Shown: piece after piece, positions 1 to 8,646 of the stretch
Position numbering within the stretch: position 1 is the stretch's first letter
Layout: every line of letters starts with the position of its first letter
Assembly (NCBI GenBank): GCA_000697055.1
Contig: JNDT01001148.1
Span: 1 to 13,506 of the forward strand
Reading direction: 5' to 3'
Length of the DNA: 13,506 nt
Source: Saksenaea vasiformis B4078
Taxonomy: Eukaryota > Mucoromycota > Mucoromycetes > Mucorales > Saksenaeaceae
The notes under the pieces: generated by a model
Told to the model about the DNA's origin: nothing
Databases searched by the model: none
What the model saw: only the letters and a program-made list of their open reading frames with translations
Position numbers and translations under genes: made by a program

Positions 1-176
1 GTTTCCTTCCATCTTTTGATCAATGAGCTGATGGTTCAAGCAGGTACTTCCATCAAGCGCGAAATGTCAGCTTGGGACATTCCTCCCTTGTGAAGCCAGA
101 TTACACCACCACGATCAAACTCTGACATCTCAGGACTACGCTTCCTGATATTGGGTATATTGTCTTCGCTTTGCAT
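1..176 (-). pseudogene. Tc1-like transposase, N-terminal fragment with in-frame stop
   Basis: Reading leftward from the ATG at 176-174 gives 46 codons containing SPEMSEF, then GGVIWLHKGGMSQADISRLM, then a TGA at 38-36. The frame stays open to the window edge with TISSLIKRWKE. This is the helix-turn-helix N-terminal DNA-binding domain of Tc1-type transposases, which binds the terminal repeats before the catalytic DDE domain cuts and joins DNA. The TGA falls between the two halves of the domain, where many relatives have a basic residue; a CGA to TGA change would explain it, but that is inference. The catalytic domain is outside the window. The copy is probably inactive unless the stop is read through. 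Confidence 0.85.
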
Positions 177-204
177 AAAGTAATGGGTATAATAGTTTCT
201 TGGT

Positions 205-230
205 CAACGATAACTTTTTGTGTGTGACTG
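205..230 (-). repeat. Tc1-like terminal inverted repeat (5' end of left copy)
   Basis: Read on the minus strand from 230 to 205, this 26-base stretch starts CAGTCACACACAAAAAGTTA and differs from 13161-13186 (plus strand) at one base (T versus C at the fourth position). Similarity ends on both outer sides, which fixes the element edge at 230. Confidence 0.9.
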
Positions 231-1083
231 CAGTCATGTGCCAATATATGACAGTTCCGGGAGCATTTTCGGTTTATCAAAAATCACGGATTTATACAGT
301 CCGCCAGACGCCCACGTGACCTGTGATATTGAGTTTGGGCTCACGGACGGTATCTGAAAATCCCGGATAAATGTATAACCGTCTTCCTATAGCTGATTTC
401 CCAACGGCAAGTACTATTTATTTACATTGCCTGCATCATGTCTTTACTATGGTATATCATCTAGCACTTGTATCTCACTCATTGACGCCGGCTTTAATAT
501 TAGGCGAACTGGAACACCTTTGTTCATGGATAGTGGTTTTGGATTACTGTGATGATTTATGCATCTCCACTCTTTCTCTACCAGAATGATATAATGAATT
601 CACTATTATAGCATGGATGTTCCAGACCTGGTCTGGTTTGCATCAAATGCCCTTCGTGCTTGAGACTCTATTGGTCTTATAACATCGTTTATCGCAATTT
701 ATCTGTGAAGATTTCTTGTTTTAGGCATGACCTGCTCTCGTTCTCAAACACATAGTTAAAAGGATATTCCAATTGTCATTTACAACGAGTTCTTACCCTC
801 AAGTTTTCTTCACTCTTTCTAATGCATTCATCTTGATGGTATTTTTTCTTTATTTGTAATCATGTCATGGACTAAACCGTTCTTCAGGATCCTCTTTTCT
901 GCGCGAGCCGTATCATTAACCTACGTAATTGCAGGTGACGGGATGGCTTCCTTGTGATGATATCAGTTCTTTTTTTCTTTAACCAAACGGCTTGTCATTA
1001 TTATTCTTTGTATGCCAATACTTACTGTACAATAGACTTCTGAACAGTTTATTACCTTCTTTTGTCTTTACCGATAACCAAGG
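231..1083. other. No gene recognised
   Basis: Only short ORFs occur. The longest is 371-589 on the plus strand (72 codons), with no recognisable domain and no supporting splice or promoter context. Several pyrimidine-rich stretches followed by AG look like splice acceptors (for example near 815, 890 and 935), so a decayed intron-rich gene cannot be excluded, but I could not chain them into an open frame. Confidence 0.5.
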
Positions 1084-1696
1084 GTAAGTAGCTTTACTCC
1101 AAAATAAATCAAGCTAATATCCTTCCAATAGTGGGACATCTATGGTGATGACTACGCAAGTCATATTTGGTGCTCGCCATCTCGTTTTCTCGCTGACCCC
1201 ATTTGCTATCTATCGTAAGTGATCCCGCTGCAGTAATGCTTTGATACTGAGCTTTTGAATATGTTATTGGTTGACGGTTATGATACACCCACAACACCAC
1301 GTTCTGGGTGTTTACAAAAAAGCGCCGTAGCTCTTCCGGGAACTGTAAGTGTTGTTTGATCAGGATTCATTTGCATGTGCTAATGACTTCACACAGGCGG
1401 CTTTGTGTGATGGCACCAGGATTACGTAAGTAATGCGCTTTCTTGTGCTTGCCATCTCATCTAAGGTGTTCTAAGGGTCCTGCAAAACGTTCTCGTCCGG
1501 GTGGCGTATATGCTAAAACCATCAGGTAAGAAAAATTGTCGGACCTTTGTGTGAGCTGACTTTTCCGGGATTTTTCATACACATTCTGTTTGCTTGACAG
1601 TTCCGGGCTCCGTGACCATGTCTGTAACCCTATCTTTTTGTGTTACCGAATCATGGTGTTTAGTACTGTACCAAGCACTTACCTGTCGAACAAGTG
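1084..1696 (+). pseudogene. Possible remnant of an intron-containing gene
   Basis: Intron-like segments with strong signals follow each other on the plus strand: 1084-1131 (GTAAGT, AAGCTAAT, ATAG), one starting at 1215 (GTAAGT), 1345-1396 (GTAAGT, TGCTAATGAC, CACAG), 1426-1465 (GTAAGT to TAAG) and 1526-1600 (GTAAGA, AGCTGAC, GACAG). Exons 1132-1214, 1397-1425, 1466-1525 and the start at 1601 can be joined without stops: 1397 onward gives AALCDGTRIT, then CSKGPAKRSRPGGVYAKTI, then about 30 more codons to a TGA near 1695. The intron from 1215 has no clear acceptor; the best frame-compatible one is near 1321. I recognise no family and see no clear start codon. It may be a fragment, or chance. 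Confidence 0.3.
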
Positions 1697-3056
1697 ACGA
1701 GTTAGCATTGCCTTACTACCGAGCTGTCCTTGATAGTACTTCTAGACGTGATGCCAGATGGCAACCAGACCGTATATATTGGACGAACACATTGTGGACG
1801 TTTCGGCCAGCGTTTACATCTCTGTTCCAGAACTAAGTGAATGGTCAGGTTTGAAACGCGTTTTAAGTTGATCAATGGTCCTTATGAGAGACGTTTGGAC
1901 TTGGTGTCTATCATACTCGCACTGGGGGCACAGACGGATGGGATGGACTATGTTTTGAAAGTCATCTTGAGCTATGGTTACATTAGAAAAGAAAATACAA
2001 GGATAATAAAAAAAGAGAAAAAGAGAAAAAGAGACCACACCCATTCAACTGCATGAATGTACGGCTGTGCAACTTGCGGATCGATTTTGATGGGAACCCT
2101 AATGGGTCTATACATTCTATAGCGTGATTCTACCAGAAAATTACTAGATCGAACTTTATTAGGTAAACATGAATGTTAGATCAGCTGTGCATTGTCAACA
2201 AAGCTCGCACTATTAGCTTCCTGGACAGTCCGTCTTTTCGCACCAATACAGTGACGGACGTTTCCTGAAATATACTTTAGGTCCTGGAAGTAAGATTACG
2301 AGATATTTATGTAAAACATGCGGAAACCCACACCGAGAGCCGCTGATACATTGTCGGTATCCCGTTGAAGTAGCTGACGCCTAGAATAACTTGGAGGATT
2401 AACTGTGCTCGGCGAATGGTATTCACTGATTGGTGGGGCACCCTGTATCGGAGAATAGTTGAATCTATTCATCAGTAAAGACAGGAAGAAACGGATACTT
2501 CGTTCCTTCTCGGGCATGTTGAGAGCTCGGCTATCTTGGATAATGTATGCCGTCTATAATCATCATATGGTTGCAGCCCTCCTCTTTTCTTCGGTAAGCA
2601 CAAGAAAAACGGTAGAAACCATGACACTTGCCTTGTGACTATGATGGATAGCGTTTCCTTCAACGAAGTCATTGTATACCTAGCGTAATCCAGCAGATCG
2701 TTGCATCTGCCAGATGCCGATACTGCAACGTTCCGCTGTTTTTGCTGCTCGCGAAATGAAAGATACTGAATCACCGGCACATTTTACCGTAGATGGCGGT
2801 ATGGCGGATATTCCTTAACCAAAGTTTGAGGGAGCTGCTTCTTTATTTCTGCGTCGTTCCCCATATAAGAGCGCCTGAATAGCAGAGTAGATATTTAACA
2901 AATAGCTGAACAATCCTTACAAAACACGAGGTTGGTATAATGGTGCTGTATTCAAGCGTAACTATGAGTCCATCACAAGGTATGGGCTCGAAGTCCAGTT
3001 CACTGTCCTCACTGACCTGACGCGAGTTCCGTCTCGCCCAACCGCCACCTCTCAAT
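1697..3056. other. No gene recognised
   Basis: This stretch holds several ORFs of 70-102 codons on both strands. The longest is 2472-2780 on the minus strand. They overlap one another, lack family resemblance and are no longer than expected by chance at this base composition. I see no terminal repeats, target-site duplications or transposase motifs here. Confidence 0.45.
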
Positions 3057-3460
3057 AGCTTGCCATCTAGTTACCCCATCGCCTCTGCCACAGCATGGTA
3101 GTCCTTCTGGAACACCTCACTGCCCGCCAAAGCCCACACTGTTTTGTGACAGCTTTATCACCATAGCTTGCCGTATCGCCAAAAGCTGCATGCTATTGCA
3201 CCCCCTCACTTCCCCACCGCTAGCTGCCCCATTTGTGGCTAGTGGATTCTAAAGAACATTTCTTCTGACTTGCACAGCAATTTATCCTCCACCCCTCGCA
3301 ACTTCGCTCTTCCCATCTCTTTCATGTCAAGTCGTCACCTCTGGCCATATAACCCAGCGCTTCCATCGATTTCTCTAGCTTTCTTGCCTGTGGGACCATT
3401 TCCATATGGCGCTCTCACTGGGCACTGATTTTTGACCATACTCCTTTCCATCTGCCCTTA
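3057..3460. other. Pyrimidine-rich, G-poor non-coding stretch
   Basis: The plus strand is clearly C/T-rich and stop-interrupted, with CCCC-containing runs such as those around 3195-3230 and 3285-3300. The words AGCTTGCC (3058 and 3165) and AGCTGC recur. No ORF or RNA gene is recognisable. The strand asymmetry differs from the flanks and could mark a promoter-proximal region or an old repeat. Confidence 0.4.
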
Positions 3461-3494
3461 GTCGTTGCCAAAGCACGACTACTACTTCGTCGAA

Positions 3495-3660
3495 CAAAAA
3501 AAGAAAAGAGAATATCTCTCGCCTCCCTTAGACCTTAGTACCATTTTTCGTAGGCTTATAAGGCGTAGCGGCACAAATAAATCATTTTACACACCAAAAA
3601 AGAAAAGAGAGAAAAGAAAACGAAGAGACCAGTTTCAAACCAAGAAAAGAATTTCGACGG
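3495..3660. repeat. Purine-rich low-complexity tract with repeated AAAAAAGAAAAGAGA word
   Basis: The plus strand carries AAAAAAAGAAAAGAGAATA near 3496 and a closely related AAAAAAGAAAAGAGAGAAAAG near 3597, about 100 bases apart, followed by more A/G-rich sequence. The 72-codon plus-strand ORF across it (3465-3683) is lysine/arginine-rich only because of this composition, so I do not call it a gene. The tract lies just past the 3' end of the minus-strand gene that stops at 3777. Confidence 0.5.
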
Positions 3661-3776
3661 ATCGCTTATTCGGAAGGACTTGATATTGGACATAGGAGGA
3701 GGGGGAGCGGGGCGTAAACATGAGGGAGAACGGGATGATGGAAAAATAAGGGGTGGGGAGATCAATATGTATAGTA

Positions 3777-6411
3777 CTAAGCATCAAAGCCATCTTCATC
3801 ATCCGCGTTATCTGGACTATCGTATGGGTTGGAGGGCTCATTACTTGTACTTGCTTTCGTTCGGCGTCGCTTACAGGGTGTAAAGAGTACGTTCGGAGAC
3901 ACAAAAGGGATGGTTTGATCGGGCGTTTCATCAGATACCAAGTTCGCCAAAACTGAACGGTTGTTTTTCTTGTTGATAGCCGGGAGCAGGATGTCTTTCA
4001 TTGCACAGTGATGGTGCTTCCAAACATAGAAAGCGTCAAGCGTGTCAATGAAATCAGGAATATTAGCAACGTAGACTGGTATTTCCAGGTTGGCAAAGTT
4101 TCGAGCCACAAATATATCTTCATATTGCGATATCGAGAACATATATCCAACGGAACCTATGAAACAATACTATTGGTCAATTCCTTTTTCTTTTTTCTTT
4201 TTTCCAATGATCGCCGTACCAATCCAATCCATTGCCAGTGTTGATAACTTTGGGATCATATCAGCAGCAATCGGATAGGTTAACCACTTGGACAGCAACG
4301 CCTTGTTCATTCGGATGTTTTTGGACTGTTGTTTCAAAGATATGTTGGTGGCTACTTCTCTTTTCCATTCATTGGTACTGAGTTCAAGATCTTTTGACTG
4401 AATGACCATATCTATCCGTCGTCCCGTCATCATAAATTTGGTACCAAAAGTCTTCATGTTCGCTTTGCATATTTCTTTGGATGTTTTGCTCATGAGATCA
4501 CCACTAAGAAGATAAAATATTTATGTGTTGCATGTCAGTATCATCATTAATCTTCTTTTGTTTTTGTTCCCTTACTCTTTGAGATCAAGGTTGGTATCTT
4601 CCAGGATAATATCCAATATTTGTGCCATTTTACGATAAAAGGTCAATTCACTTCGGACTTGGGTAGGGGACCCAACGTTGCCGACGCAGGATCTGAGCAC
4701 CGTCGATACCACGTCAAGGACTTGAAATAATTGCTGATTTTCTTCATTGGCTTCAAACAGTTCGAGTTTGAGTCGACAGATGGCTTGATTGAGAAGTTTT
4801 TTTCTGACAAGTCCATCACTATCCTTCCCTAACTGATTCAAAAGAAACATTAGCACTAGTATTGTCACTTGGTTTTTTTTTGATAAACATACTGCAATCA
4901 TTTTGTCAAAGAGTTGTCGTGACTTGGTATCTAATCCAGGCGCTGTGATGGCAGGTGATGAAGTAAATGAGGCCCACAGTTGATCATCCTTGATGTATTT
5001 GAGAAAAATTGACCTTGTCTTGGAATTGATGCAGTCGACAACATGGGACATGGATAACCTATAGTAACAATGGATTATCAGAATGTATTTGGATGTATGT
5101 TTTTTTCTTTTTCCTTACTTGAGAGCAATGACATTCATTTCATATTTCAGGTTACTTCGGAGTAGAAGCACAGCCGCCATTTTATCCAAATATTGAGCAA
5201 GGGTAGTTGGTTGAAAAGAGTCGACGATAGGTTGAAGATAAGCATGATCAGCTAAATCGAAATTGTTGGAGAGCTATTTTGCAATGAATAAAAAAAAAAG
5301 ACTACTATATTCATGTTCACTTACGGCTTTTAGAGACGCGTCATAAATCTTGTGACGAAATTCAATGGGATTCATAGAAGGCAAAGGTGTAGGATCCACA
5401 TCATCGAACAACTGTTGAAGAGAAAGGCGGCGATTTGTCTGAGGTGCTGCTGAATGACCAGAAGGGGATGAAGGCTATTAGTTTAGGCGCGTGGCCACAA
5501 TAAAAAAGGGATGAATATGTTGTGTTGAATGGAAGATTAATTGTAATAAAAAAAAAAAGGAAATAAAGATAAACTTACAGCGCTGTCAGAAATACTATCA
5601 GACGATTCTTTATCAGGTACCAATACATTCTCTTGTTTCCCGTTTGATGGCTCCAATCTGTTCAAAAGGTGTTTGTTAGTTTTTCCTAGAACAAAATAAT
5701 AGCAATAACAATGATATCTACGACATACCTTTCGCTGATGAGGACGGATTTAGATGAATTGATATTCTGTTGTTGGATGTTGTTATTTGATATAGTAATA
5801 TGAGTAGCGGTGGAGGGCTGATCAGAGTTTGTTTCGTGGCGAACCTCGGTTTCTTGAAGATACTTCTGTCTTAGCTGTCCAACTATAGACTATATATAAA
5901 AGGCAAAGATAATTCGGAGTCGTGGATTTTATCAACAATATGATTTCTTACCCTCCAGTTTTTGATCCAATGTTCTGCATGAGCCTTTGTTTTAGTGTTG
6001 ATTCCCTCAGAATCACGGATGATTTTCAAAGCGACATATGACAAGTTTTGGAGGTCATTGAAGGATATATCTGGTGCGTTATTGAGAGCGTAAGTGATAA
6101 TCAAAGAGATATCCCATTCGTCTGGGTGGTGATTTAGAAAACATGGTAATAGCATGATGAACAGCTAAAAGACAGAAACCCGATGAACTAGTCACATTAC
6201 CAGTGAATGAATAAATAGCTCATCAAACAACTGCCGCTTCAACTTCATTCCTGTGAACGGCGGTGTGCGTTTGACGGTGTGATTTACATTTACAACACTT
6301 GTAGTGATGAGGGTGATGAAATCCCTTGTCGCCGAGGTCTTCAGGATGGTGGAACATACTGGCGATATCCGTACTGTATGCTCGGAGGGTATTGACAATC
6401 CTGGGAGGCAT
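3777..6411 (-). CDS. Mucoromycota-type orphan protein, possible PD-(D/E)XK nuclease-like core; multi-exon
   Basis: Exons on the minus strand: about 6411-6201, 6164-5952, 5889-5729, 5657-5579, 5474-5325, 5273-5119, 5058-4893, 4832-4576, 4503-4220 and 4156-3777 (stop TAG). The nine introns (36, 62, 71, 104, 51, 60, 60, 72 and 63 nt) are GT-AG and the phases agree at every junction. Counting from the ATG at 6248 the product is 630 residues. An earlier segment (6411 to about 6238; MPPRIVNTL, CCKCKSHRQTH) fits as the true N-terminus but is out of frame by one base. The first exons give HHPDEWDISLI; residues 88-180 are N/Q/S-rich linker. The last three exons carry GRRIDMVI (D441), ELSTNEWK (E455, K457) and LKQQSKNIRMN, arranged like PD-(D/E)XK nucleases. 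A KRRR patch and acidic tail end the protein. The nuclease fold is inferred; function is unknown. The start is uncertain, and an upstream exon is possible. Confidence 0.75.
6228..6248 (-). other. Frame discontinuity in the first exon of the orphan gene
   Basis: Upstream of here the protein-like frame is the one starting at 6411, ending HRNEVEAAVV and a TGA. Downstream it is the frame of LFDELFIHSL, which splices correctly into the next exon. Removing one base in the GCGGCAGTTG stretch joins them as a plausible continuous protein. No GT-AG pair of realistic size joins the two frames; the best is about 25 nt. Possible explanations are a real frameshift, a sequencing or assembly error, or translation from the ATG at 6248. 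Confidence 0.6.
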
Positions 6412-6420
6412 CACTTCATC

Positions 6421-7009
6421 CTATTTTATGGCTGGTGTGCTCCAAAAACAAAGATGTGAACCAAAAAGGCAGCAGCGATCAACATTTACACGAAGAATGG
6501 CGACATATGGTACGATAGCGATATGATGCTGACCGGCACGACTCACCGTGCACGTTGATTGATCAATCTAATAGATGAAACTTGGATTTCGATACCCGAA
6601 TCACACGCGAACAAAACGAATGGCCTCTAATGGCCCGATGATATCAGCTAATTCAGCGCCAATAATGCATCAACGAAATCATCGTCAAAACTCTATCAAG
6701 CCGTCCCTTGACGTTTTTGGTGCACAAGCTACTAGGGATTAGATATATTTTTGGGAGGTCAAAGCAATGGAAGATTTGTGCTTTATCTTTCAGATCGTGA
6801 TCAATTCACTTCCTTGAGGACGTTGGTAGATCGGTATCAAGATCGTGGATTTAGACAGGTAAGAAGGCAGAAAGAAATTTCCGGGGAGAAAAGGAAAGGG
6901 GTGGGAAGAAGGATTATAGATCAAAGTCAAATCGGCAAGGGATGTGGCTTTTTGGGGGTTTCCAATAGATTTCTCTCTTTCTCTATCTGTCTCTTTGCAC
7001 GTTGATTTT
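6421..7009. other. Upstream region of the orphan gene, no clear gene
   Basis: On the minus strand a splice acceptor (AAAATAG, ending at 6421) precedes the segment starting GATGAAGTG. A strong donor (GTGAGT, near 6546) and a short ATG-led open stretch (6506-6492) lie further upstream, so an additional 5' exon or a 5'-UTR intron is possible. On the plus strand an ORF from 6751 to 7005 (84 codons, no ATG at its first codon) has no recognisable domain. I see no TATA box I would defend. Confidence 0.4.
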
Positions 7010-7034
7010 GTGTGTGTGTGTGTGTGTGTGTGTG
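7010..7034. repeat. (GT)n microsatellite
   Basis: An uninterrupted alternation of G and T, about twelve GT units, follows a pyrimidine-rich stretch (TTTCTCTCTTTCTCTATCTGTCT). The histidine/threonine run of the minus-strand ORF across it is an artefact of this repeat. Confidence 0.95.
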
Positions 7035-7887
7035 GCCTGCAATATGTCAATGGGAATAATAACGACTATGACGGTGGTAACAACAACTGATTGGGACAAA
7101 GATTGGTTACGATGATCGAAAACGCTCAGATGGCTGCCAGACATTACGTAGAGTAGCTAGCTTAGTTTGATTCAGTTTAGTTCATTGCTTGATTGAATAA
7201 AACACCGTTTCATTTTAAACAGCTGTGGAAAAGACGAATCGTCTTGGAAGGGTTTGCTTTTGATACGCCTTTTTTCTTTCTTTCTTATGTGTACAATCAA
7301 CGGGAATAACCATTGAATATCATGCGGATTCTATGTTCAAGACGAATCGTATTAGTTGTCAGTTGTTTGCTGTAATTAGCAATATAAACGATGCTGGCTT
7401 CCTGGTAGCAGCTTATTCTCATTTAAACATCTCAATCAAAGGATAGTTCTCAGCGGATGGATATTGACGATCGGTACAGGGTTCCTACGTTGAAGGAATA
7501 TTCACTGCTCTTGATGATCGCGGCATTAATCCAATATCAAGTGGTTGTGGCTACAGCTTGGGACTCAAGTACTGTTCGATCAGAGTGTATCCTGGCATTT
7601 GAAGCTGTGGATCGGAAACTGGCAAAAAAAAAAGAAAAAGAAAAGAAAAGAGGAGGACATACCACTAGTAAAGGAGATAATAGAATATCAATGACTTCTA
7701 AATAAAATTATCCCCACCTTGGCCGAACAATCATGCTCCATGATATTTATTTAAGCACATACACATACATATATAATATCAACATTTAACGTATGAAATT
7801 GGCATACATAAGATGTTATCTATTATTTGTATAAACGACAAAATAAATAATGGGAAATCGATGAGAGAGGGAATGAGGACATACATA
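7035..7887. other. Mostly non-coding spacer with one weak ORF (7457-7705, +)
   Basis: The only candidate is an 82-codon plus-strand ORF starting ATG at 7457. Its first 56 codons look protein-like (for example VPTLKEYSLLLMIAALIQYQ), but it then runs into an A/G tract encoding lysines. Its TAA overlaps an AATAAA at 7703-7708. The minus strand over the same tract reads as a good intron end (GTATGT to TTTTGCCAG), so the ORF could equally be a shadow. I recognise no family. The 7740-7870 stretch is AT-rich and empty. Confidence 0.3.
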
Positions 7888-8149
7888 CTAAAGATCAAAG
7901 CCATTTCCATCGTGCGCATCGTTTTGATTGTCATGTAGGTTTGGGATTTGGGATTTGCACTTCCTTCCAGTCAGTATTGCTTGCAGTGTGTAAAAAGTAG
8001 GTTCTGAGACACGGAAGGGTTGGGAGAAGCATCCAGCGGACAAGTTTTGGTTCAACGGGCATACAACCAAAAGTAAAAGATTCAATGGCACACTGAAAAA
8101 AAAAGGAGATGACTATCGTTCCAAACATGAATAGCAAAGAACAGCTTAC
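7888..8149 (-). pseudogene. Broken 3' end of a paralogue of the 3777-6411 orphan gene
   Basis: Read on the minus strand, this matches the last exon of the main gene. FAIHVWND aligns with DAFYVWKH. After a T-rich interruption, CAIESFTFG aligns with CAMKDILLP. After a frame change, PFRVSEPTFYTLQ aligns with PFVSPNVLFTPCK. The end, DGNGFDL plus stop, aligns with DEDGFDA plus stop. Nucleotide similarity continues a little past the stop (CATCAAAGCCATCTTC versus GATCAAAGCCATTTCC on the plus strand). The upstream catalytic-like core is missing and at least one frame change is needed, so this is a gene fragment, not a gene. Confidence 0.7.
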
Positions 8150-8393
8150 CAAACGACAAGCTTGTATACAACGAAGTATAGAAAATAGTTACCGCTGTTG
8201 GATGTTACCAAAAGAAACTCGGTAGACCGAGAACGAGGGAGCAGTATGGACTACTTGATCCTCTGGCTTCTTCCAATCCAAAGAGATAGTGAACAGAGTA
8301 CTAGACTTGTATATCAATCCAGCTACCATCAACCCACCACCAAAAGTATGGTGGCTTATGAACATCTCTTTACAGCCGGAACGGTATTTCAAG

Positions 8394-8404
8394 CCCCCCC
8401 CCCC
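8394..8404. repeat. Poly-C run (also at 8963-8974)
   Basis: Unit 1 carries 11 consecutive C bases and unit 2 carries 12. Each run is followed by TTCACAAAGAAGAAGG. Such long C runs are uncommon in this AT-leaning window and are prone to length error in replication and in sequencing. Confidence 0.9.
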
Positions 8405-8516
8405 TTCACAAAGAAGAAGGAGAAGTCGCAATAACGTCTATTCAGCAGCTGATAAGGCTGTCTAAGAGGCAGACGTAAGGAAGGAACTGAGCCTTTCTCT
8501 TACTCCCTCGAGCATA

Positions 8517-8570
8517 GTTACCAGACTAGACTGGTATAATAGAAAGTAAGTCCCTGTCACTACTGGTAAC
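8517..8570. repeat. Short inverted repeat GTTACCAG...CTGGTAAC (repeated at 9090-9143)
   Basis: Perfect 8-base arms, GTTACCAG at 8517-8524 and CTGGTAAC at 8563-8570, enclose 38 bases. The enclosed stretch begins with a second, smaller inverted repeat (CCAGACTAGACTGG). The same structure occurs in unit 2. It could fold into a hairpin in RNA or DNA. I see no run of T to suggest a terminator and no target-site duplication. Confidence 0.5.
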
Positions 8571-8646
8571 ACCCATGGCATGCACATTTCCATCCTTCAT
8601 AGTATACAAGCATCTGGTTCAAGGAATAAGACCAAAGGTAAAAGAG

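Larger units (their letters stand above)
1..230 (-). mobile_element. Tc1/mariner-like transposon, 5' end (truncated by window edge)
   Basis: The right-hand boundary is set by a terminal inverted repeat ending at 230. Read inward on the minus strand it begins CAGTCACACAC, the CAGT start typical of Tc1 ends. It matches the terminus of the second copy at 13161 over 26 bases with one mismatch. Inside the repeat comes a short leader (about 177-204), then the transposase N-terminus reading leftward off the window. Tc1 elements duplicate a TA on insertion. Here the flanking dinucleotide at 231-232 is CA, so the target site has probably mutated. The rest of the element lies outside the window. Confidence 0.88.
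8080..8646. repeat. Tandem direct repeat, unit 1
   Basis: The block starting ATTCAATGGCACACTG recurs in direct orientation at 8647. Unit 1 is 567 bases and unit 2 is 573. The differences I found are homopolymer or short-repeat length changes (9 versus 11 A after ACTG, 11 versus 12 C, one extra GAG) and single substitutions such as the G to A before the C run. The ORFs inside (8189-8431 minus, 8198-8434 plus) repeat with the unit and I do not regard them as genes. The left end overlaps the paralogue fragment. Confidence 0.95.

Noticed and set aside
1594..2056. Two consecutive plus-strand ORFs (1594-1836 and 1841-2056)
   Set aside because: They are in different frames, show no family resemblance, and the second ends in a low-complexity lysine-rich tract. 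The first conflicts with the better-supported spliced frame at 1601.
6790..7050. Minus-strand ORF with a histidine/threonine run
   Set aside because: The run is the translation of the GT microsatellite. The rest is low complexity.
8093..8149. Candidate intron on the minus strand (GTAAGC to TTTTTTTTCAG) in the paralogue fragment
   Set aside because: The part following GTAAGC encodes FAIHVWND, which aligns with coding sequence (DAFYVWKH) in the main gene, where no intron exists. The GT is therefore more likely a coincidence inside former exon.
8189..8434. Overlapping ORFs of about 80 codons on both strands inside the repeat unit (also 8758-9051)
   Set aside because: They exist twice only because the DNA is duplicated. 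They change frame with homopolymer length and have no clear family match.
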